64,000 nucleotides of DNA, from contig JAPZLL010000020.1 in assembly GCA_036250225.1 (NCBI GenBank), positions 124,001-188,000 of the forward strand, written 5' to 3'. The first letter of the stretch is position 1, and every line of letters begins with the position of its first letter. Positions 1 to 12,152 of the stretch are shown here, in pieces. The DNA comes from Cercophora sp. LCS_1. Lineage: Eukaryota; Ascomycota; Sordariomycetes; Sordariales; Lasiosphaeriaceae. The notes beneath the pieces are model-generated. The model did not search any database and was not told where the DNA came from. It was given only the letters and a program-made list of their open reading frames with translations. A program made the position numbers and the translations under genes.

Positions 1-445
1 GAAGGTCAACAGCAGCAGAACAATCAACAACCCGCCCGCAGCAGGAAGCAATGCGATTGGCGCATAGGCGCGACTCCACTCTCCCACCCGTCGAAACCGA
101 CTCCCTTTCGCTGTGTCTGATGTTTTGAATGCCGCTCCCGGTGGCCTGGTCGTCGCCGGCCGGCCATGGCACCGAAGCTCACCCACTTTGGTTGTCGGGC
201 TGTGTTTATGGTCGCTACCAGCTGCTCGGGAGCGTTTCTCCAGTTTTCCTTCCAAGATAAGGCCCGTTGGACCGCCCTGCAGCATCTCTGCTCAATTTCA
301 GGGAGTCGGCAGCTTTCTACTTGGTTGCTGGTTATGTCTTTCCATCAAGTCAGTTCAGCGACTTGCTTTTCGTTTTCCACTTGCCACTCTGCGCTTCGTT
401 GCGTCAAGGGTGAAGCATCCAGTTTCTTATTTCCCATCTCTAAAC
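1..445. other. No recognisable gene; upstream region of the ankyrin gene
   Basis: Reading frames here give no repeat, domain or signal-peptide pattern. A T-rich tract near 482-492 followed by CTAAC and AG at 508 looks like an intron end belonging to the ankyrin gene that follows. A promoter and 5' leader are the likely content. It may instead hold unrecognised 5' exons of a longer protein that starts outside the window. Confidence 0.4.
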
Positions 446-3400
446 ATGGTGAATCTAAACTCACCCACGACCCAACCTCGGCTTTTTTTTTTCGCTAACA
501 CCAAGTAGGAGACGGGTGTCGACCAAGCAAGGCAATTGCTCAACGCACAACGCTCACTAAAGGATGGAAAAGACGCTTTTAGTCGTGTCCGAGTACCATT
601 TGCCTCCCGAGAGGATACTAGCTTCACATACCAGGAGGTGAACGCGGTGTTAGCCGCTGTCGTCGATGCCGATGGACCGGTCGAAGTTGCCAAGGCGCTT
701 TTATGCTTCGGGGCAGATGTCAACTTTACAAGACGACGGAGCTCTGGGACTTGGAACAAAGTTTTTGCCAGGGAGCATCACGGGCACCGAAGCAATGTGC
801 TACTTTGCGCCACCATTCGGTGTCGTTCCGAAACAGTGCGCGTCTTGGCTGCTCATGCCGATCAAGAGAACTTGGATAGCGTGCTCCGCCATGCTATCGC
901 TAGGGGAGATTGCGAAGTGCTCCAGGCGCTTCTGGATCATGGGGCCAATCCAGTCCACCTTCACGACGACTTTCAAGATATCATCTTTCAAGACCGCATG
1001 ATCTTGTCCAAGCACTCCTATCGGGACATCGGCTGCCATGCCTGACCTGTCGCTCCGCTGGGCTCAGACTTGCAGTCAAGAACAAGTCGGTTGCTATCAC
1101 CACGATGCTCCTCGAACGCTGGGCGGACGTCAACCACAACGGCGCTGCAGCCCTGCTCAAAGCTGTAGAGATCGGCCGCCCAGATCTCGTTGCTGCTTTG
1201 CTCTCGGCTCCCATCCGACCATCACCCCGCTCACTTGACATTGCTGTTGGCAAGGCGCACGAGATGATGTACGAGAAAGATACATCTGTCGGAAGAGAGA
1301 TCATCCAGATGTGCCTTTCCTTGGGTGCTACGGGGCCAAACACAACACGACTTGCGACTGAAGGTATTGTTGACGCGGTCCGAAGGCATCGAACATTGCT
1401 TCTCGACACTGTTCTGCGCCTGCGACAGCCTCCCGACGAATACGAGGCCCTTGCGCTGAAGGAGGCGATACGGGCCGAGAACGTTGAGATTCTGCGCAAG
1501 CTCCTTGACTTTCGTCAATCTCGGTTGGCTCTCACAGCCGGGATGATGCAAGCGATGGAGGTGAACGATATCAAGGTTCGATACAATGTGGTGTTGCTTC
1601 TTATCCAGGCCGGCGCGCAAGAGGAGTGCACTGCCGAGGCCTTCGTCAAGGCTACTTGCTCAGTCGTCGCGACGACGTCAAAAGAGGGCAAAGAACTATC
1701 CAGGCAGATTTTTGACCTATTGCTGGAGGAGGGAAAGGCCGACATCGACTACCGAAATGGAGATGCGCTGCAGGTCGCCGTTCGAGCAGCCCGCAAGGAT
1801 TTGGCCGAGGAGATTGTCAACAGGAAGCCATCGACGCGATCGCTCGGGGCTGCTCTACCACTTGCGATGGCAACAGACGACGCAGGTCAGAAACAAGCCT
1901 TCGTCGACATCCTCGTTCGCAACCCCATTTGTGAACTTGCCGCAGGGAAGGCTTTGGTTGAAGCCTTCAAAGCCGGACCGAGCTGCTCGTAAGTCGCCTT
2001 CGAGAACGACCATCGAAGGGTTCTAACGATGCCACATAGAAAACTTATCGAGGCCCTTTTGAGGCGAGCGTCGGTGAACTACAACAACGGCGAAGTCTTC
2101 ATCTATGCAATCCGCAACTTTCGGTTCGATGCTTTCTCTCTGCTGCTTGGCCAGGGTATATCATACAAAGCCCTCTTCACTGCTGTCAACGAGGCGGTCA
2201 AAGTCTCTGCACACACCAGGAAGGTCATTTTTAAGCATCTCATTGGCAGACTTGGGCTTGATCACCTGAACATCTCACTCAAGCACATCGTCCTGCAGAC
2301 ACCGACAGACCTCGACCTGGTGGAAATGCTTCTTGATGGTGGCGCCGATGCCCTCCATCAGGAGGGTGTCTGTGTCAAACACGCATCTTACAACCTCAAC
2401 CTCGATCTTATCCGTGTCCTCTCTCGCCACTCCGGACAAAGCGAGACGGTCTTTACCCGCGCTTTGTCCTGCATCCTATCCCGTGGCAGGCAGTGGATCG
2501 CACTCGAGCACTTGGAGTTGATCCAAATACTCCTCAGAAACGGTGCGTCTGGCCAAGTAGTTGACAAGGCCATGGTCGAGATGGTTGATCACGTCGTGGG
2601 CGAGGAGTCCCGGAGGGATTTGGGCAAAGTTTTCCTCAACGTCCTTTTTGCAGAAAAGGCCGATGTTAACTACGAGAACGGCAAGGCGGTGGGAATCGCA
2701 GCGGGGCGAGGCGACTCGCTTCTCCTTACGTACCTTCTAGCACATGGAGCCACCCCTACCACCGCCTCACTCGCCCTTTCAGCTGCCATGATGGCTCATC
2801 ATGATGAAGAGTTGCTGTTGCAACTTGTCACGGCCCTTGGAAAACGGAGGTTTAGGCGGGTTGACGTCAGTGAGATCCTACCCGGAAAGCTCAACCCTAT
2901 CCTTTTATGTCTCAAGTCTTATCCTACTTCTGTGGCCTTGGTCGACAGCCTGGTGGCTGCGGGCTGTTCCCTGCAGGTGACCATTCCATTTCAGATCTAT
3001 GCCGATGAGACCATCATAGACCAGGATGGACGTCGCGTTAGCCACGAGCCTGAGCCTATTTCCATTCTCATGTGTCCACTCCTGCAGGAGTACCGCGCGA
3101 CAAGCCCTGCTGTGTTTCGCGCGCTGATCCGGCACGGCGCCGACTTGGCCTACACTACCCCACGGACGTGCACCACAGCTCTGATGTTGGCAGCCATGTC
3201 TGGGCGGCGGGGCATCACAAGGATGTTGCTCGAGGCCGGCGCGAACGCAGCGGCCAAGGACATATACGGCCGTTCAGCGCTCTTCTTTGCCTCCAAGGCC
3301 GGGGACGCAGACCTCGCGTCCCTGCTACTCAAGAGCAAATCACCATCCAACGACGGTAGTCTCCACGAAGCATCCCGGCGCTTCAATACGCGCGTGATGC

Positions 3401-4167
3401 AACTCCTTCTTGAAGCTGGCCACGATGCCAACCAAAGATCCGCCCTTCACGGCGGCCGAACCGCCCTCGGCGAGCTAGCCCTCCATGGCTCCCCGAAGGA
3501 CATTTCAGTCGCAGAGGAAGCGGTGGACGTTCTCTCCAACGCTGGAGCAAGCCCCTTACTTAAGATGCAAGGAAAAACAGCAATCTTCCTGGCCTTAGAC
3601 AACCCGCAAAACGAAACTATGGTCCCTCTCCTCCTCAGCAAAATCCTTCACACTACCATTCACAGCCGCGAAAACACCTTTCAACAAGAGATCTACCACT
3701 TTTCCCCGACTATGTACATATCCAAGGGGATCCTTCACGGCCCGCAAACCGAGAAGCTCTTCCAACTCCTCCACAAAAGCGGCGTGGAAGACAGATTCTA
3801 CGCCACTCTAGGCGAAGATCAGCCAGCCGACGCAGTCGGTATTCCAGACGAGATCCGCGATTTTGAGCGTCTGCGACGGATGAACTCGCCGCGCGCCTCG
3901 CAGGACAGCGAGATGCAGGGCGTTAGTCACAGCCGCAACTCGTCACGTAGCAAGAAGCAGATAAAGTATGAGGCATTGTATGAGGAGGATTGGATGTTGG
4001 CCGACAAGGAGATGAGAGAAAAGTATACGGGGAGAGTCAGCCACGGATCCCAGATGACGGCGCTCAAGACAAGGAGCGGGAATGTGATTGGGCACGTTGA
4101 TTTGGATGAGCTGAAGAGATGGCATCAGCGAGATGAGTTTTTGAAGAATCAGAGGGCGTCAGCGTGA
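446..4167 (+). CDS. Large ankyrin-repeat protein, about 1182 aa
   Basis: Proposed exons are 446-448, 509-1005, 1068-1988 and 2040-4167, joined in one frame. The intron at 1989-2039 is strong (GTAAGT, CTAAC, ACATAG). The intron at 1006-1067 has a weak GTCCAA donor but restores the frame. The first exon would be only the ATG, followed by a 60-nt intron with GTGAAT and CTAAC. Repeats of about 33 residues run along most of the protein. Many are degenerate, of the form LLxxGADxxxxNG; canonical ones such as TALMLAAMSGRRGITRMLLE lie near residues 853-920. A polar C-terminal region from about residue 1024 (YHFSPTMYISKGI onward, then Ser/Arg-rich, then charged) carries no repeats. Ankyrin arrays mediate protein-protein contact, and in fungi they are often the sensor part of NLR-type proteins. 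No NACHT or other effector domain is visible here, so this is either a stand-alone ankyrin protein or the 3' part of a larger gene. The 5' end is the uncertain part. Confidence 0.72.
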
Positions 4168-4903
4168 TTCTTTTTCATCATGAGACACGAGCTTGGCGTT
4201 TGCATTGGGTTTGCATGAGAGCGTGAATTGAGGCGTTTGGATACCCTGCATATGAGAATCTATGTTTTCATCTTCCTTGTTATCTGTAACAGTTGTGGTC
4301 GAATAAATCTCTCGGACAGTTTTTGCGGACCAAACATGAACTCAGGGACCAAAGTTGAGGACTAAAGTGAGGGACCAATCTCACGAACCATGTTACTGAC
4401 GTTGTGTGCGGCTGTATATATGTCAACAATTGTGTAATTTTCAACAGATGCGTTTGAACAGCCTTGCGGTTCATCTGCCAAAACCCCATTAGAAGGCTTG
4501 GAATTAGGTATGATGACGGCGGCGGCGGACTTGCTTCAGCTACATGCTTGTCAGGGTTCGAGACGCCCGCAACTTACTGGTTTTCTTCGCTGGTGTCATG
4601 GACCTGCTCATGCATGTATTTTAATCGTAATCAACAAGCCTTTGATGGGAGATCACACGTGCTTCAATCGTCACATTATTCCATCCATCGTCAGTACCTT
4701 AGCGCGGAATACCGGTCACTGGGTGTACAAGGGCTCATCGAATGTATGTGGTTTCCGAAAAGGATTTGGATAAAATGACAAATGGATTCATGAATCACGA
4801 GACCTAGCAGTCTTACCTATCCAAGCATGTTATCGAAACCGCACTCTCATCCAAATCATGACTTTCAATCGAACTACCGCCGAAGAGAATCCCAGAGAGA
4901 GCC
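4168..4903. other. Convergent intergenic region
   Basis: This lies between the stop codons of the ankyrin gene (+) and the Zn2Cys6 gene (-). An AATAAA at 4302-4307, 135 nt past the ankyrin stop, is a possible polyadenylation signal. No coding pattern was seen in either strand. Confidence 0.5.
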
Positions 4904-7499
4904 TCACTCATCGTCATAAACCTCAACATCGTCAGCGGGTGACCAGCCACTCGGCGCGTCACTTCCCATAAAACAGTTCAGGTTCTCTGGCGCCGGGTTC
5001 ATAACTCCCAGTCCCGTCGCATCCCACTTGAACGGCAGAACACTACTGCCCATGTCCCATTTCAGTTTTTCGATCTGCAGTTGGCGCTCCTTGGGCGACA
5101 GCGGGGGTTGGTCCTTCTCGCCGGGGAGATTCTCTTTTGCGTCGCTCCAGGGGCGACAAAGGGCATGAAGCAGAGCGATGCAGAGCGTCTGGAGCCGTGG
5201 GTCGGCGTCGGGTGGGATTGTCAGGAGATACTCGGCCGATGTGTCGGCCTGGGCGACTGCTGTCGAAGACTCATTGGAGTCCTCGAACGGAGGAAAGTCC
5301 GGAGGCAGGCTGACCCACTCCTCGGTGCGTTGCATGGCCGAAAGTCCGGACGGAGAAGCGTTGGCCAGATTGCGGTATATCCCGGACAGGCGAACGTGGA
5401 AGCGGAGGGCAACTGGATCGACTGTTCCGCAGAACTCGAGGGCATCTAGGCAGAGCTGGGCTTGCTTGAGGTCCTCGACCCATGAACTTGGGGGAAACTT
5501 GTGGAGTTGTTTTTGGGCAACCGAGTGAAGGATCGCGACGCAAGAGGTGTGGGATTGAAAACTGTCAAGGTTTAGCATGAGCTCAGCGGATGGAGAAGGC
5601 CGCGACTGACATAACGAGCCAGCATCGCTTGAATATGCCTTGTTCAGCAAGCAGCAGTCCAAGGATCCTAGCCGAGTGCTTGGCAGCTGTGATACCCTTC
5701 TCGGCGTGAGATAGGAGGGTTTTCTCCCATTCATCGCGAACGACTTCCGTACTCCCGGGTCGCTGCTTTTGGATGAGCTGGGAGGCGATGCGCCTATACA
5801 GTAAAATGTGGGCCCCAAGATACAGCAGATGTACATGGAAGAGCGATCGACGGACAATGTCTTCCAAGTCTTTCTCGTGCAGGTGTTCGAGACGCATGGC
5901 GCGTGGTAGGCCTTTGTGCCATTTTTCAAGAGCTTCCAGCGCCGAGTTCAAGGCCGGGGCGGTGAGCTCTTTGAGAGAGAGATGAGTCCGCAAGATTTCG
6001 GCTTTGAGCAGGGATATTCTCGTCATTTCCGATTGCACCACTACAGCAACAGATTAGCCAGGGGCCACCGTGTCGTGGGGCAAGTGCAGTTACTTTCACT
6101 GATCTGACAAGCAAAGTCGGTCTCGACATCGGCCAACTGTCAAGATCAGTATTGTTCTGTCAATGGTGTGAGTTGAGTAGATGTTTACTGGCACCAAACC
6201 CCGGAATGCGGAGTCATCGTTCCCTGACAAGTATCCGAGGGTGGAAGATAGCCAGCTGGAGAAGTTATTTACGGTTGAGGACCGCAGAGAGGAGGGAAAA
6301 TACCTCGACAAGAACAACAGCGTTCGCCATGTTCTCCTGTAGTCTTCGTACACGCCTTCTTCACGCAGTGGGGGATAAGAGAAAGTAACATCAAGCCCAT
6401 GTCTCTGCGAAATTGCCAGACCTTGTTCTGCGGTGGGGCGTGAGAAGACAATCGGGTTCCGCTAGGGAGTAGAGGTGCTCACCAACATAGCCGAGCGCGA
6501 TGGTTGCCTTTGTCAGGATGTTGTACATGGCAAGCATGGTGCAGACCTTGATAGCATCGAGATGTCGTTCCTCAACAAGGTCTACAAAGCAATGCCGGGC
6601 AATGTCATAAAAGATGCGATCAGATCCTGGGTCAAAGTCACCCGGGTTGTACTGGACCCCGACGGCCGCAACAGACGCCACGCAGCAGATGGCGACCTTT
6701 TGGGATTGCTTGGGGTGGCCATCGAGTCCAAAAATGGCCTTGAAGCAGTGGTCGATCTGCTCGCCTGAGAAAACGTGAAACAGCCTCCCGCTTGAACTGT
6801 AGAAGCTTTGGAGCGCGGCCCGTGTCAACTCGGCGCTGGGAATGATGAGGCGGATCATGTATGCCGATGCTTCTGGTTGCAGGCGGGCTGAGACCAATTG
6901 CGACGACAGGAGCTGGGAGACGATGGCGCACGTCGGAGGCGCGCCCTGTGACGTCGTCGCATCGGTCAGAGTCGGGGGCCCGGTGGGTGTAGAATCGCTC
7001 GGCGTCGCGTCGGAAGATCCGGTCGTGCTGTGACTATCACTCCCCGACTTGGAGCCGCCGAGGATGTCGTCGGCAGACCGAAGGTTTTGCAGCAGCAACT
7101 CTGCCTCCTTTGCGGGTTTGGTCTGGAGCTCTCTGACCAACTCCTCAAGGGCGGCCAAGCGGGCGTTTTTAGCGGCCTGGCGCGACTGTCCCTCTTCTCC
7201 TTCGTAGCCGCAGGTTCGCGACTTGGAGCTACATGCGCCGCAGCGCGGGCGAGCGCCATCGCACTGGAAATGTGTTAGCGGGGCAAGAGCCGGCAGATGT
7301 GTGGATGGAATACTCTGGCTTTGTAACGGCGACATGTATTACATGCCTGGGTGACCGACTTGAAGCGCTTTGCACGCTTTTCCAGCATCGGCTGCCTGTC
7401 ACTGGAGCCGTCGGACTCGGTGGTGCTGTCGCTCGGTGCCCCGCGCTTCAGCGGCTTTGGCGGGAGGGGCGCAGGCTGGATTGGCCGAAAACTCCCCAT
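4904..7499 (-). CDS. Zn2Cys6 (Gal4-type) fungal transcription factor, 760 aa
   Basis: Seven exons: 7499-7314, 7263-6483, 6427-6304, 6255-6189, 6136-6100, 6040-5611 and 5561-4904. All introns are 48-59 nt with GT-AG ends. The first intron splits the zinc cluster directly after KAR. Joined, the cluster has Cys53, 56, 63, 70, 73 and 80, the CX2CX6CX6CX2CX6C pattern of a binuclear zinc DNA-binding domain. A basic stretch (KRAKRFK) precedes it. A short heptad-like segment (ALEELVRELQ) follows and would serve as the dimerisation coiled coil. Ser/Thr-rich sequence leads into a middle homology region (from SGRLFHVFSGEQIDHCF through GLAISQRHGLDVTFSYPPLR and WLSSTLGYLSGNDDSAF), as in the fungal_trans family. 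The C-terminus is acidic (DDVEVYDDE). The start at 7499 is the first ATG in frame before the cluster. It is a nuclear regulator whose target genes cannot be told from the sequence. Confidence 0.93.
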
Positions 7500-8360
7500 T
7501 TTTGACAGCGGATCCAACCGCACGAACGTCGATCTTGGTACGCGAGGGTGGCTCTCCTAAGCGTAGGGCTGAGGCGCGAGCGATGCGGTCGACGTGCGAG
7601 GGGTTGACGCGCCGATTCTGGGCCAGAGTGCAGTGGAGCCGCTCACGAGTGTTGATGGGTTGTTAGCCGCATCGCACGAGGGCCTCGGACCGGTCCTCAG
7701 GGTGCGGAGACCACAATTGCAAGCCGCTGTTGCACCAACGACGGGGACACGATGGAATTTGAAGGGTGATCCGGGGGGCGCCGCCCCCTCCGCGCCAAGA
7801 GAACCCCCCTGGAAGTGCTCTGGGCGAGAACACCATTTCATTGGCAGCAAACCGCTGTCTGCCACCGTCACTACCCCACTCGCCCCATGGAGTGGTGGGC
7901 ACGGTGGACTTTGACAGCTGCACGGCCGAACGGTGTGCTTTGCGTGAGCCAGGCGGCGAGGAGCGGCGATGTGATCAAGAGGAGGAGAGGAGCCAGAGAA
8001 CCTGGAGGCCGGAAGTATCTTATCGTTACATATCGTGCGACATGCTCCTTCCATCTTACCCTGCCCGTTACCCTGTGTCGCAGCGGGGTTGTGGACCCCC
8101 TGAGTGGTGGGATCACCCCACTCACTGAAGGCTTGCAGCGGCCACAAAACCGATGTCGCCGCGACCAACCAACCGATGTTGAAGCAACGTTTTCCTTTTT
8201 CTTTATCCTCGCACAGCATGAGAATCGGGTCATGGAGCCCGCCACCATTTTCTCCCTTCCGTTGCCGTCCCGGTTTTCTCTTTTCCCGCGCCGACGCTGC
8301 TGCAGGTCGTGCAAAATCGCGATCGAGCGCGACCACGACTCCAACCCGTTCGCTTTCCCC
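7500..8360. other. Promoter region of the Zn2Cys6 gene
   Basis: The long open frame on the minus strand here lacks an ATG start and shows low-complexity composition without domain patterns, so I do not call it a gene. The region separates the TF start from the PEBP stop, both on the minus strand. Confidence 0.4.
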
Positions 8361-9235
8361 TCAGTGTTCTGCGTAGATAAAATTGGCGCCTAGCATGCAC
8401 GCCGATCAGCGCACTCGAGCTCCAAAGACTAGACCGACGGGGTCGACTACTTACCAATCGGAAACAAGCCGTTCTCGTCGGCCCAGTCCCGCACGCCGCG
8501 CGTCTCGCCGTCACCGGTATCGTAGCCCCAGTGCTTGCGGTCCGATAGCTTTGACAAGTGCAACTCCTCGGAAGTCCCGTTCTTGGGCTTAAGGAGGAGG
8601 AATACATAGCGGTGCTTGCCCGTGTCTTTGGGCGGGCCTGGCGGCTTGTAGGGCATCACATCTTCAAGACGGGCCTGGACCGGGTCCTCGCAACCGGGAT
8701 CGGAATATTGGTGGTCGGAGCCTCGCCCAGTGGCGATCCAGTGGCAGAATTCAGACCACTCGGGATTGTCCCGTGACGGGGCATCTGGATCGGTCAGAAC
8801 CATCGCGTAGCTCGAGTTCTCGTACATCGAGTGGGCGCAATGATGTGAAAGCAGGATTTTCGGGACATCTTGCAGGTCCTCTGGCCTCAAGGTGTTGCCA
8901 AGAGAGGCGCGCTCTGATGGCCATTCAGCATCGACGAAAATTGAAGGGATAAAGTCGTTGACCACTGTGTTGCTGGTCAGCCTCACAATCGGATTGTCTC
9001 AGTTGGGACCTCGGACCTGTGGGTATGATCTCGGCCGCCTTCAGCCTTCACTGTGGTTAGCGGCACTGTTCGAGACGCATACAGTGTCAACTTACTCTTT
9101 CCGAACCTTTGCCACGCTTTCGGGGAGGATATCGAGCTGCGACTCGGCACCTGCGATGACTGTCTGGTGTGAAGTGCCGGAGACGGGCGCGGCGAGCAGC
9201 GCCACCGCGGCAAACCACTGGCTAACAACAACCAT
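8361..9235 (-). CDS. Secreted PEBP-family protein (phosphatidylethanolamine-binding), 235 aa
   Basis: Exons are 9235-9096, 9045-9017 (29 nt), 8964-8455 and 8389-8361 (29 nt). The two very short exons are needed to restore family sequence: the second gives ELKAAEIIPT and the last gives ANFIYAEH before the stop. The start at 9235 gives a clean secretion signal (MVVVSQWFAAVALLAAPVSG). The PEBP signature DPDAPSR lies at residues 115-121 and HRYVFLL at 174-180; together they line the anion-binding pocket of the family. Fungal secreted members resemble carboxypeptidase Y inhibitor/Tfs1 and bind phospholipid head groups or proteases, but the exact ligand cannot be inferred. It is divergent from the erythromycin-esterase-like gene across a 614-bp spacer. 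Confidence 0.92.
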
Positions 9236-9849
9236 TTTCAGGACGAACACCGCCAAGTTCAAAAGCGCAGGGCCGGTGAATTCACTGGATGTGGTGTTTG
9301 AGGCATGTTGGGAAATTTGGTCCCCGGTCCCCGCGTTGTCAAAGTCAGCGGTGTCGATGATGTCATGGTGCCGATCCCTCGGCACAACGATGGTGGCACA
9401 TGATTGCCGGTAAACGAAGAGGCCGAGATAACCTGCGAGAGGGTGTCTACGTGTTTTTTGTCGCGTACTGTTGACTCAGGTCGGTCAAAAAAGGGGTGGG
9501 GAAAAGTCGGCACCACGGCAAGTACCGGTCAGGGAAGCGCATCCCCTCCCCGACGGCGGCAAAGACCCAATGTTCGAGAACATCTTAGGCTCGAAGTGTG
9601 CCGCTGTCAGAGCTTTGTACCCGCGACGGCTGCCACCCAATATTCAGAACTCTGTGGCGACTTTCCGTCAAATGACAGAAGCCCAGCAATCGTCATGATG
9701 ATACGCATCTCAATCCTCCTGATTCTCCTGATCACTCAGACCAGCATTTCTCCCTCTTGAAGCCTTCATGACGATGCAATTCACCAAAATAGTCAAAGGG
9801 AGACATCTCAAACACATCTTCCCAAATACCAACATCACCGTACAAGACA
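9236..9849. promoter_or_regulatory. Bidirectional promoter region (PEBP / esterase-like)
   Basis: The two start codons face away from each other across 614 bp. No coding pattern was seen. Nothing in the sequence identifies a particular factor site with confidence. Confidence 0.4.
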
Positions 9850-11305
9850 ATGGCGACCGCATCTCTCCGCCCCAACCCACCGGACCCAGCAATCCCCCTC
9901 CTCCAGTGCCACGCAACCTGCATCCCGCCTATCCACACCTCCTCTGCCGTCCTTACCGACCACTTTTGTCCCTTTGGCAACCCACCTACCAAAATCCTCC
10001 TCATTGGCGATGCTTCGCACGGCACCTCAGACTACTATGCGGCCCGCATCGAACTGACGAAGCACATGATCACTCACCATGGCTTCAACATCGTTGCCGT
10101 CGAAGCAGACTGGCCCGACGCAGAAGCACTAGACCGCTATGTTCGCCGCAGACCCGGCCCCGGCCCCCGGGCGAGCATCGAATCTGAACAAAATGCCCGC
10201 AAGGAAGGTCGGGAGCCTGCATTCATGCGCTTCCCCACATGGATGTGGCGAAACAAAGAAGTGCAGGGGTTCACTGAGTGGTTGAGGGAGTGGAACAGGG
10301 GGAAAGGAGTAAAGGAGGCGGTGGGCTTTTACGGCCTGGATTTGTTTAGTCTGGGTAGTTCGATGAGAGCGGTGATTGAATATTTGGAGGAGGTGGATAA
10401 GAAGATGGCGGAGGTAGCGAAGGAGAGGTACGAAAAACTGATGATGTGGGCTGAGGATCCCCATGAATATGGGCTCGAGGTTTTGTCCTCTAGATTCAGG
10501 GGATATGAGAAAGAGGTGGTGGCTATGCTGAGGGATCTGTTGAAGAAGAGGTTGGAGTATGAGAAAGTGAAGTGGGATGGGGACGAGTTTCATGGCGGTG
10601 AGCAGAATGCGAGGTTGGTCAGGGGTGAGTGGTCGCTTCGAGTTGAAAAGGATAGTGCTGATGATTACAGATGCGGAGAGCTACTACAAGACGATGTATT
10701 ACGGAAGAGACGAGTCATGGAACCTGAGGGACCGGCACATGTTTGAGACGTTGGTCCGGATCCTCAAGTACCGCGGTCAGTACATCGAAGCCAAGGCGGT
10801 CGTCTGGGCTCACAACAGCCATGTTGGCGATGCAAGAGCTACGAGTATGGGCTGGTCTCGAGACGAGCTCAATATCGGGCAGCTTTGCAAGGAGGCGTAC
10901 GGCGAGCACGCCCTTGCCATCGGCTGTCTCGGGAACACCGGAACAGTGGCTGCAGCTCACAAGTGGGATGGTGATATGGCGGTCATGAAAGTGCGGTCCG
11001 GGCTTCCCAACAGTTACGAACAGCTGATGCACGCTACAAACATGAAGAGCTTTGTTCTTGACCTGCGGGAGGGACATTGCAACAAGAGATTGAGGCAGGA
11101 GTTGATGAGGAAGAGGCTGGAGAGGTTCATTGGGGTCATTTATGTACCTCAGGCTGAGAGGCAGTCGCATTACTCTGGTGCGGTCCTGCCTGAGCAGTTT
11201 GATGGGCTGGTTTGGTTTGATGAGACGAGACATGTTGGTGCGCTCGAAGTTCATCAGCCTCACGGCCCTGTGGAGTATGATGAGACTTGGCCTTTTGGGC
11301 TGTGA
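9850..11305 (+). CDS. Erythromycin esterase-like protein, 469 aa
   Basis: Exons are 9850-10624 and 10671-11305; the 46-nt intron has GTGAGT, CTGAT and TACAG. The N-terminal motif GDASHG (His57) matches the GExxHG active-site motif of the Ere/succinoglycan-biosynthesis esterase fold, with Asp in place of the usual Glu. EADWPDA and FYGLDLFSL follow. The second half holds WAHNSHVGD, the second conserved histidine region, and a conserved IGCLGNTGTVAAAHKWDGD stretch. The bacterial founding members hydrolyse the macrolactone of erythromycin. Fungal homologues are cytosolic, widespread and of unknown substrate, so a resistance role should not be assumed. There is no signal peptide. The start at 9850 lies before the conserved core with no closer ATG. 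Confidence 0.9.
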
Positions 11306-11337
11306 GCGGGGAGGGTGAATGGCGGTTTCAAAGCCGC

Positions 11338-11342
11338 AGGGG
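11338..11342 (+). promoter_or_regulatory. AGGGG, possible stress response element
   Basis: The 5-mer AGGGG lies about 310 nt upstream of the CON-6 ATG, and the reverse form CCCCT lies at 11565-11569, 80 nt upstream. Such short sites are common by chance; they are listed because both neighbouring genes are stress or dormancy type. Confidence 0.2.
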
Positions 11343-11648
11343 CACCAAGGAGGGTTCCAGGACGGGTCTACAGGTTGTACAGTTCACTGGTTTCTCAGAG
11401 TGATACCTACAGAACTTCTCATCGAAACTGCATACACTTTGGAACTTTCCGAGGATAGGATATGGGGGGCTCGCTTGGTCAGTGCGATGGCGCGCAGCTC
11501 CGCGTCACCCCGCGGTCTGGGTCTGACATCAACGCTATGTCATGATGAGGAAGCGCCTGCCCCACCCCTGGGGTTAAATGTCCTTCTGGCAGGTCCCAGT
11601 GCTTTTGCTTGCCACCCAAGCTCTTCCATGAGACTCAATCTGCCCAAC

Positions 11649-12152
11649 ATGGTCGACAAAGGCAACCGAGAACGAGGCCTCAGGGCGGCCCTGCACAACC
11701 CTCGCGTATCCGAACAGGCCAAACAGCGCGACCGCGAGATCTTGGAGAAAGAATTCGGAGAGCATTTTGAGGCGACTGGCGTCTCAAACATGGCTACAGA
11801 GCAGGAAATATCCCCGGAGATGGAGGACGAGGAGTACATCGAAGAACCACCGACGGCATTGCGTGCAAAGCAAACCTCGGGACTGGGATCTTCCACGGCT
11901 GAGTCTACATCGACGTCGAAGAAGACCCGGAGTTCGTCTTTCGGGGCGGCGGTTAGTAGTTCGACGGCCCATGACATTGAAGAAAAACACTCGAGTAACG
12001 TGTGAGTTCAACGAGCATGACCGTCGTGGGTTTGTCACTGATGCATGCGCAGAATTCGTGGTTTAAAGGCAGCCATTAGCAATCCGAATGTGTCGGAGAA
12101 GGCAAAGGAGAAGGATCGGCAGAAGTTGCGGGATTTGGGAGAGTCGGTTTAA
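11649..12152 (+). CDS. CON-6 domain conidiation protein, 150 aa
   Basis: Exons are 11649-12001 and 12053-12152; the intron has GTGAGT and GCGCAG. Two copies of the CON-6 motif bracket the protein: RERGLRAALHNPRVSEQAKQ at the N-terminus and IRGLKAAISNPNVSEKAKEK at the C-terminus. The middle is acidic and Ser/Thr-rich, likely disordered. The second motif is split exactly at its first residue by the intron. CON-6 proteins are small, hydrophilic, late-conidiation or dormancy proteins of unknown biochemical role. The start at 11649 was chosen because the motif begins six residues later. The open frame upstream is probably 5' leader. The next gene downstream encodes another desiccation-type protein. 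Confidence 0.93.

Noticed and set aside
7557..8336. Long minus-strand open frame upstream of the Zn2Cys6 gene
   Set aside because: It begins with GTG, shows no domain or signal peptide, and its composition is like that of intergenic DNA; treated as promoter.
9850..11305. Antibiotic-resistance gene
   Set aside because: Although the family is named for erythromycin hydrolysis, fungal homologues are widespread and no resistance context is present.
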